NCBI GenBank assembly: GCA_041690355.1
Contig: JAWLHK010000001.1
Coordinates: 124,001 to 188,000, forward strand
DNA: 64,000 nt
Reading direction: 5' to 3'
From: JAWLHK01 sp041690355 [NCBI: bacterium]
GTDB lineage: Bacteria > J088 > JAWLBW01
Position 1 is the first letter of the stretch, and each line of letters starts with the position of its first letter. Both the position numbers and the translations under genes were made by a program. The notes beneath the pieces are model-generated. The model saw only the letters and a program-made list of their open reading frames with translations. It was not told the DNA's origin and ran no database searches. Shown in pieces: positions 1-8,355 of the stretch.

Positions 1-173
1 AGATTGGGGATCAGATCCAGACGGCGTTGATACACGGTCTGCACCTGCCCCCACTGTCCCTCGACCGTTTCGTCGAGACGCACCAGATCGTTGCGGGTGC
101 CCACATACCATCCGCCGGCGACAACGGCGAGCAGAACGAGAACGGCAAGAATGATGAGCGCGGCCTTTTTCAT
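1..173 (-). CDS. lemA: LemA family protein, N-terminal fragment cut by the left edge
   Basis: Reading leftwards from an ATG at 173, the frame stays open to base 1. It encodes MKKAALIILAVLVLLAVVAG, a single N-terminal membrane anchor, followed by YVGTRNDLVRLDETVEGQW and then QVYQRRLDLIPN-like residues (QTVYQRRLDLIPN). A short anchor followed by a 'LV..DE.V...W.QV...YQRR.DLIPNL' segment is the hallmark of LemA proteins, which continue as a periplasmic or cytosolic helical bundle of about 180-200 residues. About 57 codons are visible. It starts 6 nt after the stop of the TPR lipoprotein gene, so the two are probably co-transcribed. LemA genes are usually followed by TPM-domain membrane proteins; that partner would lie outside the window. 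The cellular role of LemA is not well defined. Confidence 0.85.
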   Translation of the reverse strand, partial: MKKAALIILAVLVLLAVVAGGWYVGTRNDLVRLDETVEGQWGQVQTVYQRRLDLIPN

Positions 174-179
174 GGAGCC

Positions 180-1880
180 TCAGAGCGGGAGTTGAGCGAC
201 GATGGTCACGATGAGCGCATTCAGGGCGCGGCGGTCGGGAGACACCAGCGCGGTCCCGGGGATCGGATTCTCGCCCGCCGGGACCTGCAGATCGGCGCGC
301 ACTTCGAGAAGGCCGCCGAACGACGGGTCCGCAAAGGCAATGTAGGGGAGACCCGACGCGACGCCGTCGGCCGCGATCGCGTCGACCTGGAGCGCCGCAT
401 AGGCCGGGGCGGCCTCGGCGGTGGCAGCTGCGGGAAAATGGGCCTGGTCGACGATCGGCAGGTCACCGCAGGTCAGGTGCGGCTGGGGCGACGATTCTCC
501 CGCGTCCTGGTAACGGGGAAATCCGTCGACGCTTCCCACGGCCCCGCCCACCGCGCACTCCCACTCGAGCAGAAAGCTGTTCTGCCGCACGTCGAGGTCT
601 GTACGGTAATAGGGGAGAAAGTCGCGCAGGCCGCGGGGGTGCGTAAACCAGGCCGCCGGATGCAGCGCAAACCAGTCGGGGACGAAGTCCCTGACCAGCC
701 CCTCGACCGCGGCGGGCGAGGAGATCAGGCCGAGGGCCGACTTGATCGCTTCGCTCAGATCCAGGTCGAGCTGGCGCACGATACCGACGGCCGATACGGC
801 CACCGAAGCGAGAATCGGAACCAGATGCGCGTGCCACTCCACGCGGGGGGCGGCCCCGGGCACGGCCGCGGCCAGGTTCTCGGCCAGCGTCAGAAAACCC
901 GTCTCGAAGCCCTCGGTAACCGGCAGGCTGAGCGGCCCGTATTTCGCCGCGCCCGATGCCGTCGTGCCGACCCGCAGGGCGTCGACGGTGAGTACGGCAA
1001 TCGTCGTTCCGCTCCCTCCCTCGAACTGCAGCCAGCCGGGATTGCCCTCGACCGCCTCGCGCAGGGTCGCAAGGGCCTCGGCCATCACGCGCAGGTGCTC
1101 GCGGGCGCGCGCGGGGAGTTCGTCGCCGTCGATCGTGCCGTTGCCGTCGGCGTCGCGCGCGAGCAGCGCAAGAAACTCCGGATTGTCTTCGAGCACGTAG
1201 ACGAGCACGTTGGCCAGCTTCGGCCCTGAAATCGTGAAGCTCGAAAAGCTGCCCGTATAGGACGTGAAGTAGTCGAGCGTCTCGAAGAGATCGATGGTCA
1301 GCTCGTGCGCGAACACGAGGTCGAGCAGGCCGGCGCCGCCGTGGCAGAGCGCAGACAGAAACTGCGCATCGGCGGGGCGCCAGGTGCCGCCCAGATTGAG
1401 AATCTCGTCGGCGCTCCACTTGACGGGAACCGTCGTGACCGCGAACGCGAAATTTCCCGCACGGGCGCTGTCGAACGACTGTGCGGCCGTCGCCAGCTGG
1501 TCGCGCAGCGGCAGAAGCACGTCGAGGATGATCTGATTGTAGACGCGGGCTTCGTCGGTCTCGCCGTCGCCCGGCCGATCGCCCACGGCCGTCTTGGGAA
1601 CGAGATCGCCGAAGCCGGCGGCGCGCACGACGACGCTGACCTGTTCGTAGGTGGTCAGCAGCTCACTGAGGCCGAAGCCGAAATGGGCTTCGCGATTGTC
1701 GGGATCCTGTGCAAGGGCGTCGCGGAAAAATCCGCCGGCGGCCTGGAACTGGCTTAGCTCGAGCCGGTGCTTTCCTTCGGCCACGAGGCGCCGGGCCTCT
1801 TCCCGGCGCGCGTCGGTCTTCTCGGCGCAGGCACTCAGAAGCAGGAGACCGAGAAGTCCGAATCGCAGAAAAAAGTGCAT
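180..1880 (-). CDS. TPR-containing lipoprotein
   Basis: The 566-residue product starts with a lipoprotein signal peptide whose lipobox is LSAC (Cys18), so it should be anchored in a cell-envelope membrane. Residues about 28-65 form a tetratricopeptide-like helical hairpin (AEGKHRLELSQFQAAGGFFRDAL, ending ALAQDPDNREAHFGFG). The rest is an alpha-rich region without a family I recognise. At residues 243-254 a DADGNGTIDGDE loop matches the EF-hand or dockerin-type calcium-binding loop consensus; only one such loop is present, so calcium binding is a guess. The gene lies upstream of lemA with a 6-nt gap. The start is placed at the only Met preceding the signal peptide. Confidence 0.8.
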   Translation of the reverse strand: MHFFLRFGLLGLLLLSACAEKTDARREEARRLVAEGKHRLELSQFQAAGGFFRDALAQDPDNREAHFGFGLSELLTTYEQVSVVVRAAGFGDLVPKTAVGDRPGDGETDEARVYNQIILDVLLPLRDQLATAAQSFDSARAGNFAFAVTTVPVKWSADEILNLGGTWRPADAQFLSALCHGGAGLLDLVFAHELTIDLFETLDYFTSYTGSFSSFTISGPKLANVLVYVLEDNPEFLALLARDADGNGTIDGDELPARAREHLRVMAEALATLREAVEGNPGWLQFEGGSGTTIAVLTVDALRVGTTASGAAKYGPLSLPVTEGFETGFLTLAENLAAAVPGAAPRVEWHAHLVPILASVAVSAVGIVRQLDLDLSEAIKSALGLISSPAAVEGLVRDFVPDWFALHPAAWFTHPRGLRDFLPYYRTDLDVRQNSFLLEWECAVGGAVGSVDGFPRYQDAGESSPQPHLTCGDLPIVDQAHFPAAATAEAAPAYAALQVDAIAADGVASGLPYIAFADPSFGGLLEVRADLQVPAGENPIPGTALVSPDRRALNALIVTIVAQLPL

Positions 1881-2007
1881 GCTGGCTCCGGGCCCGCCGA
1901 AAATACCGCCGGAAAGGCTGACGGGTCTAGGATCAGATCTTAGTGGAAGGAACCGGGGGGATCAAGCGTGCGGGCGCCTTACCGCACGGCGAGAGAGCGA
2001 ACTGCGC

Positions 2008-2214
2008 TCAGAGCGGCGTCGCGCGCGCGGTGCGGCTGACGGTGTGGATGGTGACGGGCGAGCGCTGCCCGCGGGTGTCGGCGCGATAGACCAGTTCGAG
2101 CTGCACGTCGCCGAGGTGAACGACCAGCGATGCCGGCGTGGCCGGGTCTTCATCGACGTAGCGCATGAAAGCGCGCGCGATCTCCTGCAGGATCTTGTCG
2201 GTCTCGGGGTTCAT
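2008..2214 (-). CDS. Small hypothetical protein
   Basis: This 68-residue product begins MNPETDKILQEIARAFMRYV and then has a beta-rich stretch (ASLVVHLGDVQLELVYRAD). I recognise no family. The amphipathic N-terminal helix, alternating beta-like segment and low-complexity-free composition make it a more likely gene than the competing frames. It lies alone in a gap between the TPR lipoprotein (same strand, downstream) and a divergent secreted protein gene. It could equally be the first gene of the lipoprotein-lemA transcript, about 127 bp upstream of it. Confidence 0.5.
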   Translation of the reverse strand: MNPETDKILQEIARAFMRYVDEDPATPASLVVHLGDVQLELVYRADTRGQRSPVTIHTVSRTARATPL

Positions 2215-2373
2215 CGCGTTCGTGCCGGGGGCGCAACTGCCCGTGCGCTCGCCGGGAAGGAGAGCGCAGGCGAATCATATCGCCGTGGGCAAGCCCTTGT
2301 CAAGCGAGAAAGAGTAATGCGATTGTTGTTTTTTTGTTGACCTTTTCAGGGCATTCGTTGTATTTCGGGGAGC

Positions 2374-3855
2374 ATGCTCTCCACACGCCTGGCTTTCCTC
2401 GTCCTGCTTACAGCCGCCGGCACCGCGCGGGCCGACTGGCGGCCGGTGCCGATCACGCTGGCGCCGGAGCCCGCGCGCAAGCTCGAGCTCGCCGGTCCGC
2501 TCATTCTCGCGCTGCAAACCCGGCACGTCACCGTCTACGATCCGGGGACGAATCAGGCGCGACGCGCCTTCACCCTGCGGGGGCAGGAAGACGGCCTCGT
2601 CGACCTCGTCGCCACGGCACAGGGCTGGTGGCTCGCGAGCCGCCGCGAACTCTGGCGCTCAGACGACCGCGGATTCACCTGGCGCAGCCTGCACGTGCGT
2701 AAGCCGAGCGATCCGGCCGTCTGGCTCGCCCTGTTTCCCACCGCCGAGGGGCTGGTTGGCGCGGCGAGCGACGGACTCTTCCGCATTGAGCCCGGCCGGA
2801 TTTTCCCGTGGGGAACCGGAGGGCGAACCCCCGTGCGCGGCGCCGCGGCGAGCCGCGAAGCCCTGGTCGTGGAGAGCACGCGCGGCTTTGTCCGCTTCTC
2901 GTCCGACGGGTTGCGAGCACCCCTCGATCTGCGCGCGGGCCCCCTGCATGGCGCTGTCGACGACGCCGGGGCGCTGGTGCTCGCCGCCGACGACGAGGTG
3001 CTGCGCTGTGCGGAGCGCTGCGCCGTGCGGGGCCGGCTGCCCGGACTACGCTACGCGGCGGTGCACGACGGCAGCTACTGGGCGGCCACAACCGACTCCG
3101 TCTGGCGCGAAGACGCTGCGGGCGGCTGGCGCGAGTCCGGGGCCGGCCTGGGTGCCCTGCGCCCCGTGGCGCTGGCGTCTTCGGGAACCGCTCTGTGGGT
3201 CCTCGGCGACCAGGGGCTCGCACGCTGGGTCCCACGGGACGCCGATGCCGCCACGGTATCCACGGCCGAAGGCGTTCCGGCAGATCCGCCCATCGGCGCC
3301 GTGCGCCAGTGGGCCCTCGCGCGCATCCCCGTCGGGGGCACCACGGTGGACTCCTGGCGGCGGCGGGTGCGCTGGCAGGCAGCCGCGCCGCGCGTGGGGG
3401 TCACCGTCAGCCGCGACATCGACGACCGCTACTCCGAAACGTTCGGCAACACGATCGGCATCAGCACGACGCAGGATCGCATCCTGATCGGCCCGGACTT
3501 CAATTCCATCAGCCGGGCCGAGAGCGACGGCTACCGGTACGGACTGGCGCTGACGTGGAATCTGGAGGAGCTCGTCTTCAACCCGCGGGAGCTGAACGTG
3601 AGCAACGAGATCGAAGACATCTATCGCTTCCGCGAGTCGGTGGCGCTGGACGTCACGCGCATCTACTACGACCGGGCGCGAACGCGCCTGGACCTTGCCC
3701 GCGCGCTCGACGACCACGAACGGGCTTTGCTGGCGGTGCGACTGGACGAACTCACGGCGGCGCTCGACTATTACACCGGCGGCCGCTTCAGCGCGGCGCT
3801 CGCCACCGTGCGGCCCGATGCGCCGGACAGCGGGGCGGCCAGGAGGATGCCATGA
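2374..3855 (+). CDS. Secreted beta-propeller-like protein
   Basis: The product is 493 residues with a Sec signal peptide (MLSTRLAFLVLLTAAGTARA, cleavage after ARA). Residues about 25-300 contain repeated short beta motifs such as GWWLASRRELWRSDDRGFTW and GLVGAASDGLFR, which resemble the blades of BNR/photosystem-assembly-factor (YCF48)-type propellers. The C-terminal 150 residues change character: beta strands, then a helical stretch rich in Arg, Asp and Leu (DVTRIYYDRARTRLDLARAL) ending in RLDELTAALDYYTGGRF, reminiscent of a periplasmic coiled coil. A GGGGAG element lies immediately before the ATG. The stop overlaps the next gene as ATGA, so the two are translationally coupled. Export or envelope function is inferred; substrate unknown. 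Confidence 0.75.
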   Translation: MLSTRLAFLVLLTAAGTARADWRPVPITLAPEPARKLELAGPLILALQTRHVTVYDPGTNQARRAFTLRGQEDGLVDLVATAQGWWLASRRELWRSDDRGFTWRSLHVRKPSDPAVWLALFPTAEGLVGAASDGLFRIEPGRIFPWGTGGRTPVRGAAASREALVVESTRGFVRFSSDGLRAPLDLRAGPLHGAVDDAGALVLAADDEVLRCAERCAVRGRLPGLRYAAVHDGSYWAATTDSVWREDAAGGWRESGAGLGALRPVALASSGTALWVLGDQGLARWVPRDADAATVSTAEGVPADPPIGAVRQWALARIPVGGTTVDSWRRRVRWQAAAPRVGVTVSRDIDDRYSETFGNTIGISTTQDRILIGPDFNSISRAESDGYRYGLALTWNLEELVFNPRELNVSNEIEDIYRFRESVALDVTRIYYDRARTRLDLARALDDHERALLAVRLDELTAALDYYTGGRFSAALATVRPDAPDSGAARRMP

Positions 3856-5114
3856 AGCGGTTCGGGCTGATCGCTCTGCTCCTGACCGCCTGCGCCGCGG
3901 ATCCCCAGCCGGCGGTGTTCGCGCCGGATCTCCTGCGCTATCTCGGTCCCACCGTGGTCACCTCCGATCCGCTCGTTGGCAGCCAGGGGGTGCCCGTGGA
4001 TTACCCGGTGCGCATCACCATCAGCAGCGATCTCGCGCCCGAGACGGTGACCGGCGCGGTAGCGGTGCGCGGAACCCGCAGCGACTTTCCCGCCCGCGTC
4101 GGCATCGAGGGGCCGCGCACCATCCGCATCGATGCCGCCTGGCCCGCGCGTGAACGGATCCGTATCCGCATCGGCTCGGAACTGCTCGACGCGCAGGGAC
4201 GCTCTCTGCGCGACCAGAACACGGCCGACAGCCGGGGAGGCACGCCGTTCGCGCTGCACTTCACGACGGGAACCGACGCGCTGGGCGCTCGGCCGCGCGT
4301 CCTCGAGGTCACCCCGGCGCCCGGCGCCGACCGAATCTCGCCGCTCGTCGAGCCGCTGCTCATCTTTTCCAAACGCATGCGGTTTGACCCCGCCCCTGTA
4401 CTCCGCCTGTCCGACGGCGCGGGGGAGGCCGTCGTCTCCGGTCGGTGGGAAGCCGACCGGACGCAGCTGCGGGTCTCCCTGGCGACACCGCTGCGCTACG
4501 ACACCGCCTATGAAATCGAGGTGCGCGAGGCCGTCGACGCCTGGGGCCTCGCAGCAGAACCCGGGGTGCTCACCTGGTTCCGCACGCAGGCGGCCGAAGG
4601 GCACGTCGTCCTCAACGAAGTGGTCACCAGCCCCCGCACCGACTGGAACGATACGGCCGGGGGAAACGGCGTCGCCTTTGACGGCGAGCCGGGAACCGGT
4701 TCGATCACGACGAGCGATGAATTCATCGAGCTGTACAACGGATCATCACGCGCGGCGGATCTGCGCGGCTGGACCCTCGAGCAGCTGGACGGCAGCGACG
4801 CCGTGCACGCGTTCGGGGCGGGGTCGTCGGTCACGGAACGCTTTGTTCCCGAGAGTTCGACGGTCGATCATTTCGAACCCGGGGCCTATCTGGTGCTCGG
4901 CAACCCGGTGGGCGACAACGGCGACCGCACGACCTTCATCCTGCGCGACGATGCGGGATGGGAGCGGGACCGCGTCACACTGGGAACCGACGCGCCCGAG
5001 GGGAGCTCGACGAACGCAGACGACGAGAGCGTCGCGCGCATTCCCGACGGCACCGACACCGACGGCGCGAGCGACTGGCGCAAGGCCAGGGCGACCCCGG
5101 GGGCGCCCAACTGA
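3852..5114 (+). CDS. Lipoprotein with Ig-like and lamin-tail (LTD) domains
   Basis: The start is the ATG at 3852, which overlaps the previous stop (ATGA) and has AGGAGG at 3841-3846. The open frame continues upstream, but the lipoprotein signal begins only here: MKRFGLIALLLTACA, lipobox LTAC, Cys14. Residues about 30-250 hold two Big_5/SbsA-type Ig-like domains (DPLVGSQGVPVDYPVRITIS; the second around TPAPGADRISPLVEPLLIFS). From about residue 251 a lamin-tail domain follows (HVVLNEVVTSP, DEFIELYNGSS, LRGWTLEQLDG, YLVLGNPVGDNGDR). LTD modules in bacteria occur on surface proteins. The 420-residue protein is probably surface- or periplasm-exposed and works with its operon partner, the propeller protein. 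Function unknown. Confidence 0.85.
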   Translation: MKRFGLIALLLTACAADPQPAVFAPDLLRYLGPTVVTSDPLVGSQGVPVDYPVRITISSDLAPETVTGAVAVRGTRSDFPARVGIEGPRTIRIDAAWPARERIRIRIGSELLDAQGRSLRDQNTADSRGGTPFALHFTTGTDALGARPRVLEVTPAPGADRISPLVEPLLIFSKRMRFDPAPVLRLSDGAGEAVVSGRWEADRTQLRVSLATPLRYDTAYEIEVREAVDAWGLAAEPGVLTWFRTQAAEGHVVLNEVVTSPRTDWNDTAGGNGVAFDGEPGTGSITTSDEFIELYNGSSRAADLRGWTLEQLDGSDAVHAFGAGSSVTERFVPESSTVDHFEPGAYLVLGNPVGDNGDRTTFILRDDAGWERDRVTLGTDAPEGSSTNADDESVARIPDGTDTDGASDWRKARATPGAPN

Positions 5115-5123
5115 GGGGTACCA

Positions 5124-5151
5124 ATTCCTGATTCCTGATTCTTAATTCCTA
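5124..5151 (+). repeat. Heptameric tandem array, family ATTCCTG
   Basis: Four tandem 7-bp units of consensus ATTCCTG (variants ATTCTTA and ATTCCTA) lie just after the lamin-tail lipoprotein stop. With the inverted array at 5237-5264 it brackets an 85-bp segment between two convergent genes. Confidence 0.85.
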
Positions 5152-5236
5152 ATCAAAGGAACCAACGAAGGACTGAAGAAGCCCGGGAGCCGTGGATGCG
5201 GGTGCGGAATGACCTTGGGCACAGGCCCGCGCTACT

Positions 5237-5264
5237 CAGGAATCAAGAATCCGGAATCAGGAAT
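5237..5264 (-). repeat. Heptameric tandem array, family ATTCCTG, inverted
   Basis: Four 7-bp units read as CAGGAAT-type on the plus strand, i.e. ATTCCTG on the minus strand. They are therefore the inverse complement of the array at 5124-5151. The pair could fold into a long imperfect hairpin in transcripts from either convergent gene. Confidence 0.85.
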
Positions 5265-5278
5265 GCGCGCTCTGCGCG

Positions 5279-6403
5279 CTAGGCGCTCTTGCGCAGCCGC
5301 TTCTGCTCTTCGCGGTGCAGCTCGGCCATCATGCGGTTGAGCGTCGCCTGCGAACGGCCCGGATCGACCTTGATCATGACGCTCTTCGATTCCTGATCGA
5401 TGCGCACGAGCTCGGTGCACAGGCGGCGAAGCTCGTCGACCAGGCGGGCGTGCTTGAGGTGCTGGGCCTGAAGCCGCAGGGCACGCGCTGACTTCTGCAG
5501 AATGGCCTCCATGCCCTCGTGCGGTTTGAGAATGCAGTCGCGCGCCCCGTTTTCCATGGCCATGAGCGCAACGTCGACGGCATTGGCCGGGCTGACGACC
5601 AGAAATTCCATGTCCGGCTGCAGGCGCGCAATCTCGCGATAGGCATCGAAAGCCGTCCCGTCACCCACCTGCGCCTCGGCGAGCAGCAGACGAGGCTCCA
5701 TCTTTTCGGCCGCCGCCACGGCTTCTTTCACGCCCGCCACCATGGTCACGCGGTACCCCTCGGATTCGAGCACGGCGCGGGTACGCTCTCCGGTATAGGG
5801 GTTCGACACCAGATAGAGCACCTGTGCCGGCTCTTTCAGAGATCCCTTGTAGGTACGCAGCATGTCGGAGAAACGATCGACCGCCCCGCGGTGCTCCACC
5901 TCCTTGGGGCGGAAGAGATCTTTCGCAAAATCGCGGAACCGGCCGGTGACGTACTCATCGATGGCTCCCCGACGCCAGCGCTCGAAGGCCGACGCCACGC
6001 GTGAAACCACGAGATCGGTGCGTTCGAGCGGGAGGGGAATCAGATCCTGGGCCCCCAGTTCGAGACACTGCACGGCAAGCTGGCTGTCGGGGTTCAGGGC
6101 CAGGACGATTATTTCGGCCAGCGGGTCTTCCCTGCGCAGCCGCTCGAGAAACGGCAGGCCGCCGCCGGGAACATTAATGTCGACGATGAGCACGGCGACG
6201 CGCTCGAGACTCGCCCATTCTTCGAACAGGGGCGTGTTGACGAAGGGAAACAGCGAGAGGTTTCGCCGTTCGAGCGCAGCCTGCAGACGGCCGCTGACCG
6301 ACTCGTCGGCCGACAACAAGACGACCCGGCCCGACTCGCTCAGCTCGGTGCGATACTGCTCGAGGCCGCCTTCGAAGGAAGCGATGGACGACATCCCGCT
6401 CAT
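5279..6403 (-). CDS. Double receiver-domain protein with degenerate phosphorylation sites
   Basis: The start is placed at 6403 (MSGMSSIASF; a second Met at 6394 is also possible), because the frame upstream runs into the porin terminator. The product is 374 residues. Residues about 20-140 form one CheY-like receiver (RVVLLSADES; predicted acceptor Asp in VLIVDINVPGG), but the usual Lys of strand beta5 is missing (DLIPLPLE). Residues about 195-315 form a second receiver in which the acceptor position is lost (LLLAEAQVGDG) while the beta5 Lys is present (DCILKPHEG). The C-terminus is a charged helical segment (ESKSVMIKVDPGRSQATLNR). There is no DNA-binding output domain. Probably a regulatory scaffold rather than a classical phosphorylated regulator. 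Confidence 0.8.
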   Translation of the reverse strand: MSGMSSIASFEGGLEQYRTELSESGRVVLLSADESVSGRLQAALERRNLSLFPFVNTPLFEEWASLERVAVLIVDINVPGGGLPFLERLRREDPLAEIIVLALNPDSQLAVQCLELGAQDLIPLPLERTDLVVSRVASAFERWRRGAIDEYVTGRFRDFAKDLFRPKEVEHRGAVDRFSDMLRTYKGSLKEPAQVLYLVSNPYTGERTRAVLESEGYRVTMVAGVKEAVAAAEKMEPRLLLAEAQVGDGTAFDAYREIARLQPDMEFLVVSPANAVDVALMAMENGARDCILKPHEGMEAILQKSARALRLQAQHLKHARLVDELRRLCTELVRIDQESKSVMIKVDPGRSQATLNRMMAELHREEQKRLRKSA

Positions 6404-6494
6404 GGGACCAACATTATATCGGATCGGCCCCGGGAAAGCAGACCGCGGGTACCTATAGGTCGCCGAGCACCCTCTGAGAGTTCCCGCGTTCCCC

Positions 6495-6530
6495 CAAAAA
6501 GAAAGGGCCTGCCGATGCGGCAGGCCCTTT
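6495..6530 (-). terminator. Intrinsic terminator of the porin operon
   Basis: A perfect 12-bp stem (AAAGGGCCTGCC at 6502-6513 with its complement at 6519-6530) has a 5-nt loop. On the minus strand it is followed by CTTTTT. It lies 20 nt after the stop of the porin-like gene ending at 6550. Confidence 0.9.
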
Positions 6531-6549
6531 CTCAAATGATCCTGACGGC

Positions 6550-8337
6550 TTAGAACAGAACCGTGAAGCGGCCCTGGACCAGCCAGGCGTCGCCTTCGGG
6601 GCTGATGAGGTCGCCCGAGATGATGTCCTGCCGATCGAAATATTCGCCCGGGGTGAACCAGCCGCCCTGCACGCCCAGCAGAAGGTCCTTGCGGAACTCG
6701 TAGCGCACGTCGAGGTCGACTTCATGCCCCATGCCGTCGAGACGGGTCTCGGTGCCCCCCTGCCGGATGATGCGCGACTGGTCGGCCTTCGCCCAAAGAT
6801 ATGCCAGGGTGGTCTGCAGCTTGCTGTCGAAGAACTTGAACTGCAGCTTGGGGTTCAGGTAAAAGGCGTTCGACACCGAGCCGTTCGTGATCGCAAGGCC
6901 CGAGATTTCACGCATGCGCGCGACCGTCTCTTCGGCGACGAGCCCCTGATCCTGCAGCCGCTCGAGCCCATCGAGCGTGCCGGCCGTGAGCTGGCGCGAC
7001 AGGCTGTCGGCCGCGTATTCGAACATGATCAGGCCGACGTTGTAATCGGGGCTGAACGAGAACGAGGTGAATTCTCCGTCGTCCACGCGGTTGCGGTCGC
7101 CGCTCGCGCGGCCCCACTCGAACTCGAACCCGTACGGCTCCATGGCCAGCCCGACACGGGCGGCATAGCCGCGGGCGCTCAGATCGGCCGTCTGGTAGTC
7201 GGGGGCGAGCTGCGCGCCGCGCTGCCGCAGGACGGGAACGCCGTTCGTGTGACCGTAGAGCCACAGCTGCTCGGTCTCGGCATAGAGCAGGCCGAGATCG
7301 ATTTTGAAGTGGAAGTCGGTGGCGTAGACGAGGGTGTCGACCTCGACGGGGCGGCCCTGGATGTCGACGCGTCCGCCCGAGCCCGGCGCCTGCTCGCCTT
7401 CCCAGCGCACGAGCTGGTAGACGCCGAGTTTCAGGGGATCGGTGTTGAAGGCGAGTACGCCCACGGCTTCATCGACGCTCACGGCGTTGGCCGGATCGAC
7501 GCCGCGCAGGCCGCCGACCCCCTGGCCGGGAATGGTCGAGGTCGGGGTCTGACCCACGATCGGCTCGTTGGCGACAATCTTGTCGTAGACGAGGGCGAGA
7601 ATCCAGTTCGAATCGGGGCCCAGCGGCTTCGTCGCGAAGAGGACGCGGTCGAGCGTGGTGCCGTTGTGCGCGTCACCAAATATGTTGCGGAATCCGTTGC
7701 CGTCGTTCGAGAGCAGCCCCATGCCCCAGTGCGAGGGCATGCGGCCCACGTCGAGGCGGCCGAAGGGGAGCGTCACCTCGGCCCACGCACGCTTCACGAT
7801 CAGGTTTGACGTGTCGTCGGCCGTCGACTGCGCGAGCACGTTACCCGGGTTCGAACCCCAGACCTGGTCGTCCAGGGCGTCGACCTGGGCCTTGAAGACA
7901 ACCTTGTCGTTCAGGTTGAAGCGCGGCTCGAAACGCAGACGGTGACGGAAGAAACGGTTGATGTCATCGGTTTCGGGAACGAAGACGCCCACGCCGTTCA
8001 GGTAGTTCGCGCGAACGCGGTAATACCCGTCGAGCTCGAACATCTGCCGTTCGTCCTGCAGCAGCGCCTGCAGGTCGAGGCGCTCGCTTTCGAGCTGCTC
8101 GGGCGTCACGACATACCGGTCGGCGGGCTCGGTCGCTTCGGCGGCCATCCCGGTCGGCGTTTCGGGCGCCTCGTCGGCGGCCTCGGCCTGCGGCGCGGGG
8201 GCCGGCTCGGTCGCGGCCTGCGGCGCCGGTTCCGTTGCGGGGGCGGGAGCGGTCTGCTCCTCGACCGGGGCCTCCTGCGCCAGGGCCGGAGTTCCGATCA
8301 GGAGAAACGAGGCGAGCGCAAAAATCGTCTTCTGCAT
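6550..8337 (-). CDS. Outer-membrane porin-like beta-barrel protein, paralogue 1
   Basis: The start is set at 8337 (MQKTIFALASFLLIGTPALA) because GGGAGT precedes it; an in-frame ATG 12 nt earlier has no such site. The 595-residue product has a signal peptide, a Pro/Ala/Glu-rich linker (residues about 21-70) and then a region of alternating amphipathic strands ending in Phe (QGRFTVLF), as expected for outer-membrane insertion. It shares long identical blocks with the next gene, e.g. NPGNVLAQSTAD and LLSNDG-GFRN-FGDAH. No substrate-specific motif was recognised. It follows its paralogue by 18 nt and ends in a strong terminator, so the pair forms one operon. Role inferred: passive or selective outer-membrane channel. 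Confidence 0.8.
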   Translation of the reverse strand: MQKTIFALASFLLIGTPALAQEAPVEEQTAPAPATEPAPQAATEPAPAPQAEAADEAPETPTGMAAEATEPADRYVVTPEQLESERLDLQALLQDERQMFELDGYYRVRANYLNGVGVFVPETDDINRFFRHRLRFEPRFNLNDKVVFKAQVDALDDQVWGSNPGNVLAQSTADDTSNLIVKRAWAEVTLPFGRLDVGRMPSHWGMGLLSNDGNGFRNIFGDAHNGTTLDRVLFATKPLGPDSNWILALVYDKIVANEPIVGQTPTSTIPGQGVGGLRGVDPANAVSVDEAVGVLAFNTDPLKLGVYQLVRWEGEQAPGSGGRVDIQGRPVEVDTLVYATDFHFKIDLGLLYAETEQLWLYGHTNGVPVLRQRGAQLAPDYQTADLSARGYAARVGLAMEPYGFEFEWGRASGDRNRVDDGEFTSFSFSPDYNVGLIMFEYAADSLSRQLTAGTLDGLERLQDQGLVAEETVARMREISGLAITNGSVSNAFYLNPKLQFKFFDSKLQTTLAYLWAKADQSRIIRQGGTETRLDGMGHEVDLDVRYEFRKDLLLGVQGGWFTPGEYFDRQDIISGDLISPEGDAWLVQGRFTVLF

Positions 8338-8355
8338 AAATACTCCCATGGCCTT

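Noticed and set aside
243-1150. The DADGNGTIDGDE loop in the TPR lipoprotein as a dockerin or EF-hand domain.
   Set aside because: Only one loop is present and no paired helix-loop-helix or dockerin repeat can be seen.
2808-3851. The 5' extension of the lamin-tail lipoprotein frame.
   Set aside because: The extension is Arg-rich and out of frame with the propeller gene; the lipobox and AGGAGG set the start at 3852.
7840-7865. A tRNA T-loop-like GGTTCGAACCCC.
   Set aside because: It lies within the coding sequence of the porin-like gene and no acceptor or anticodon stems can be formed around it.
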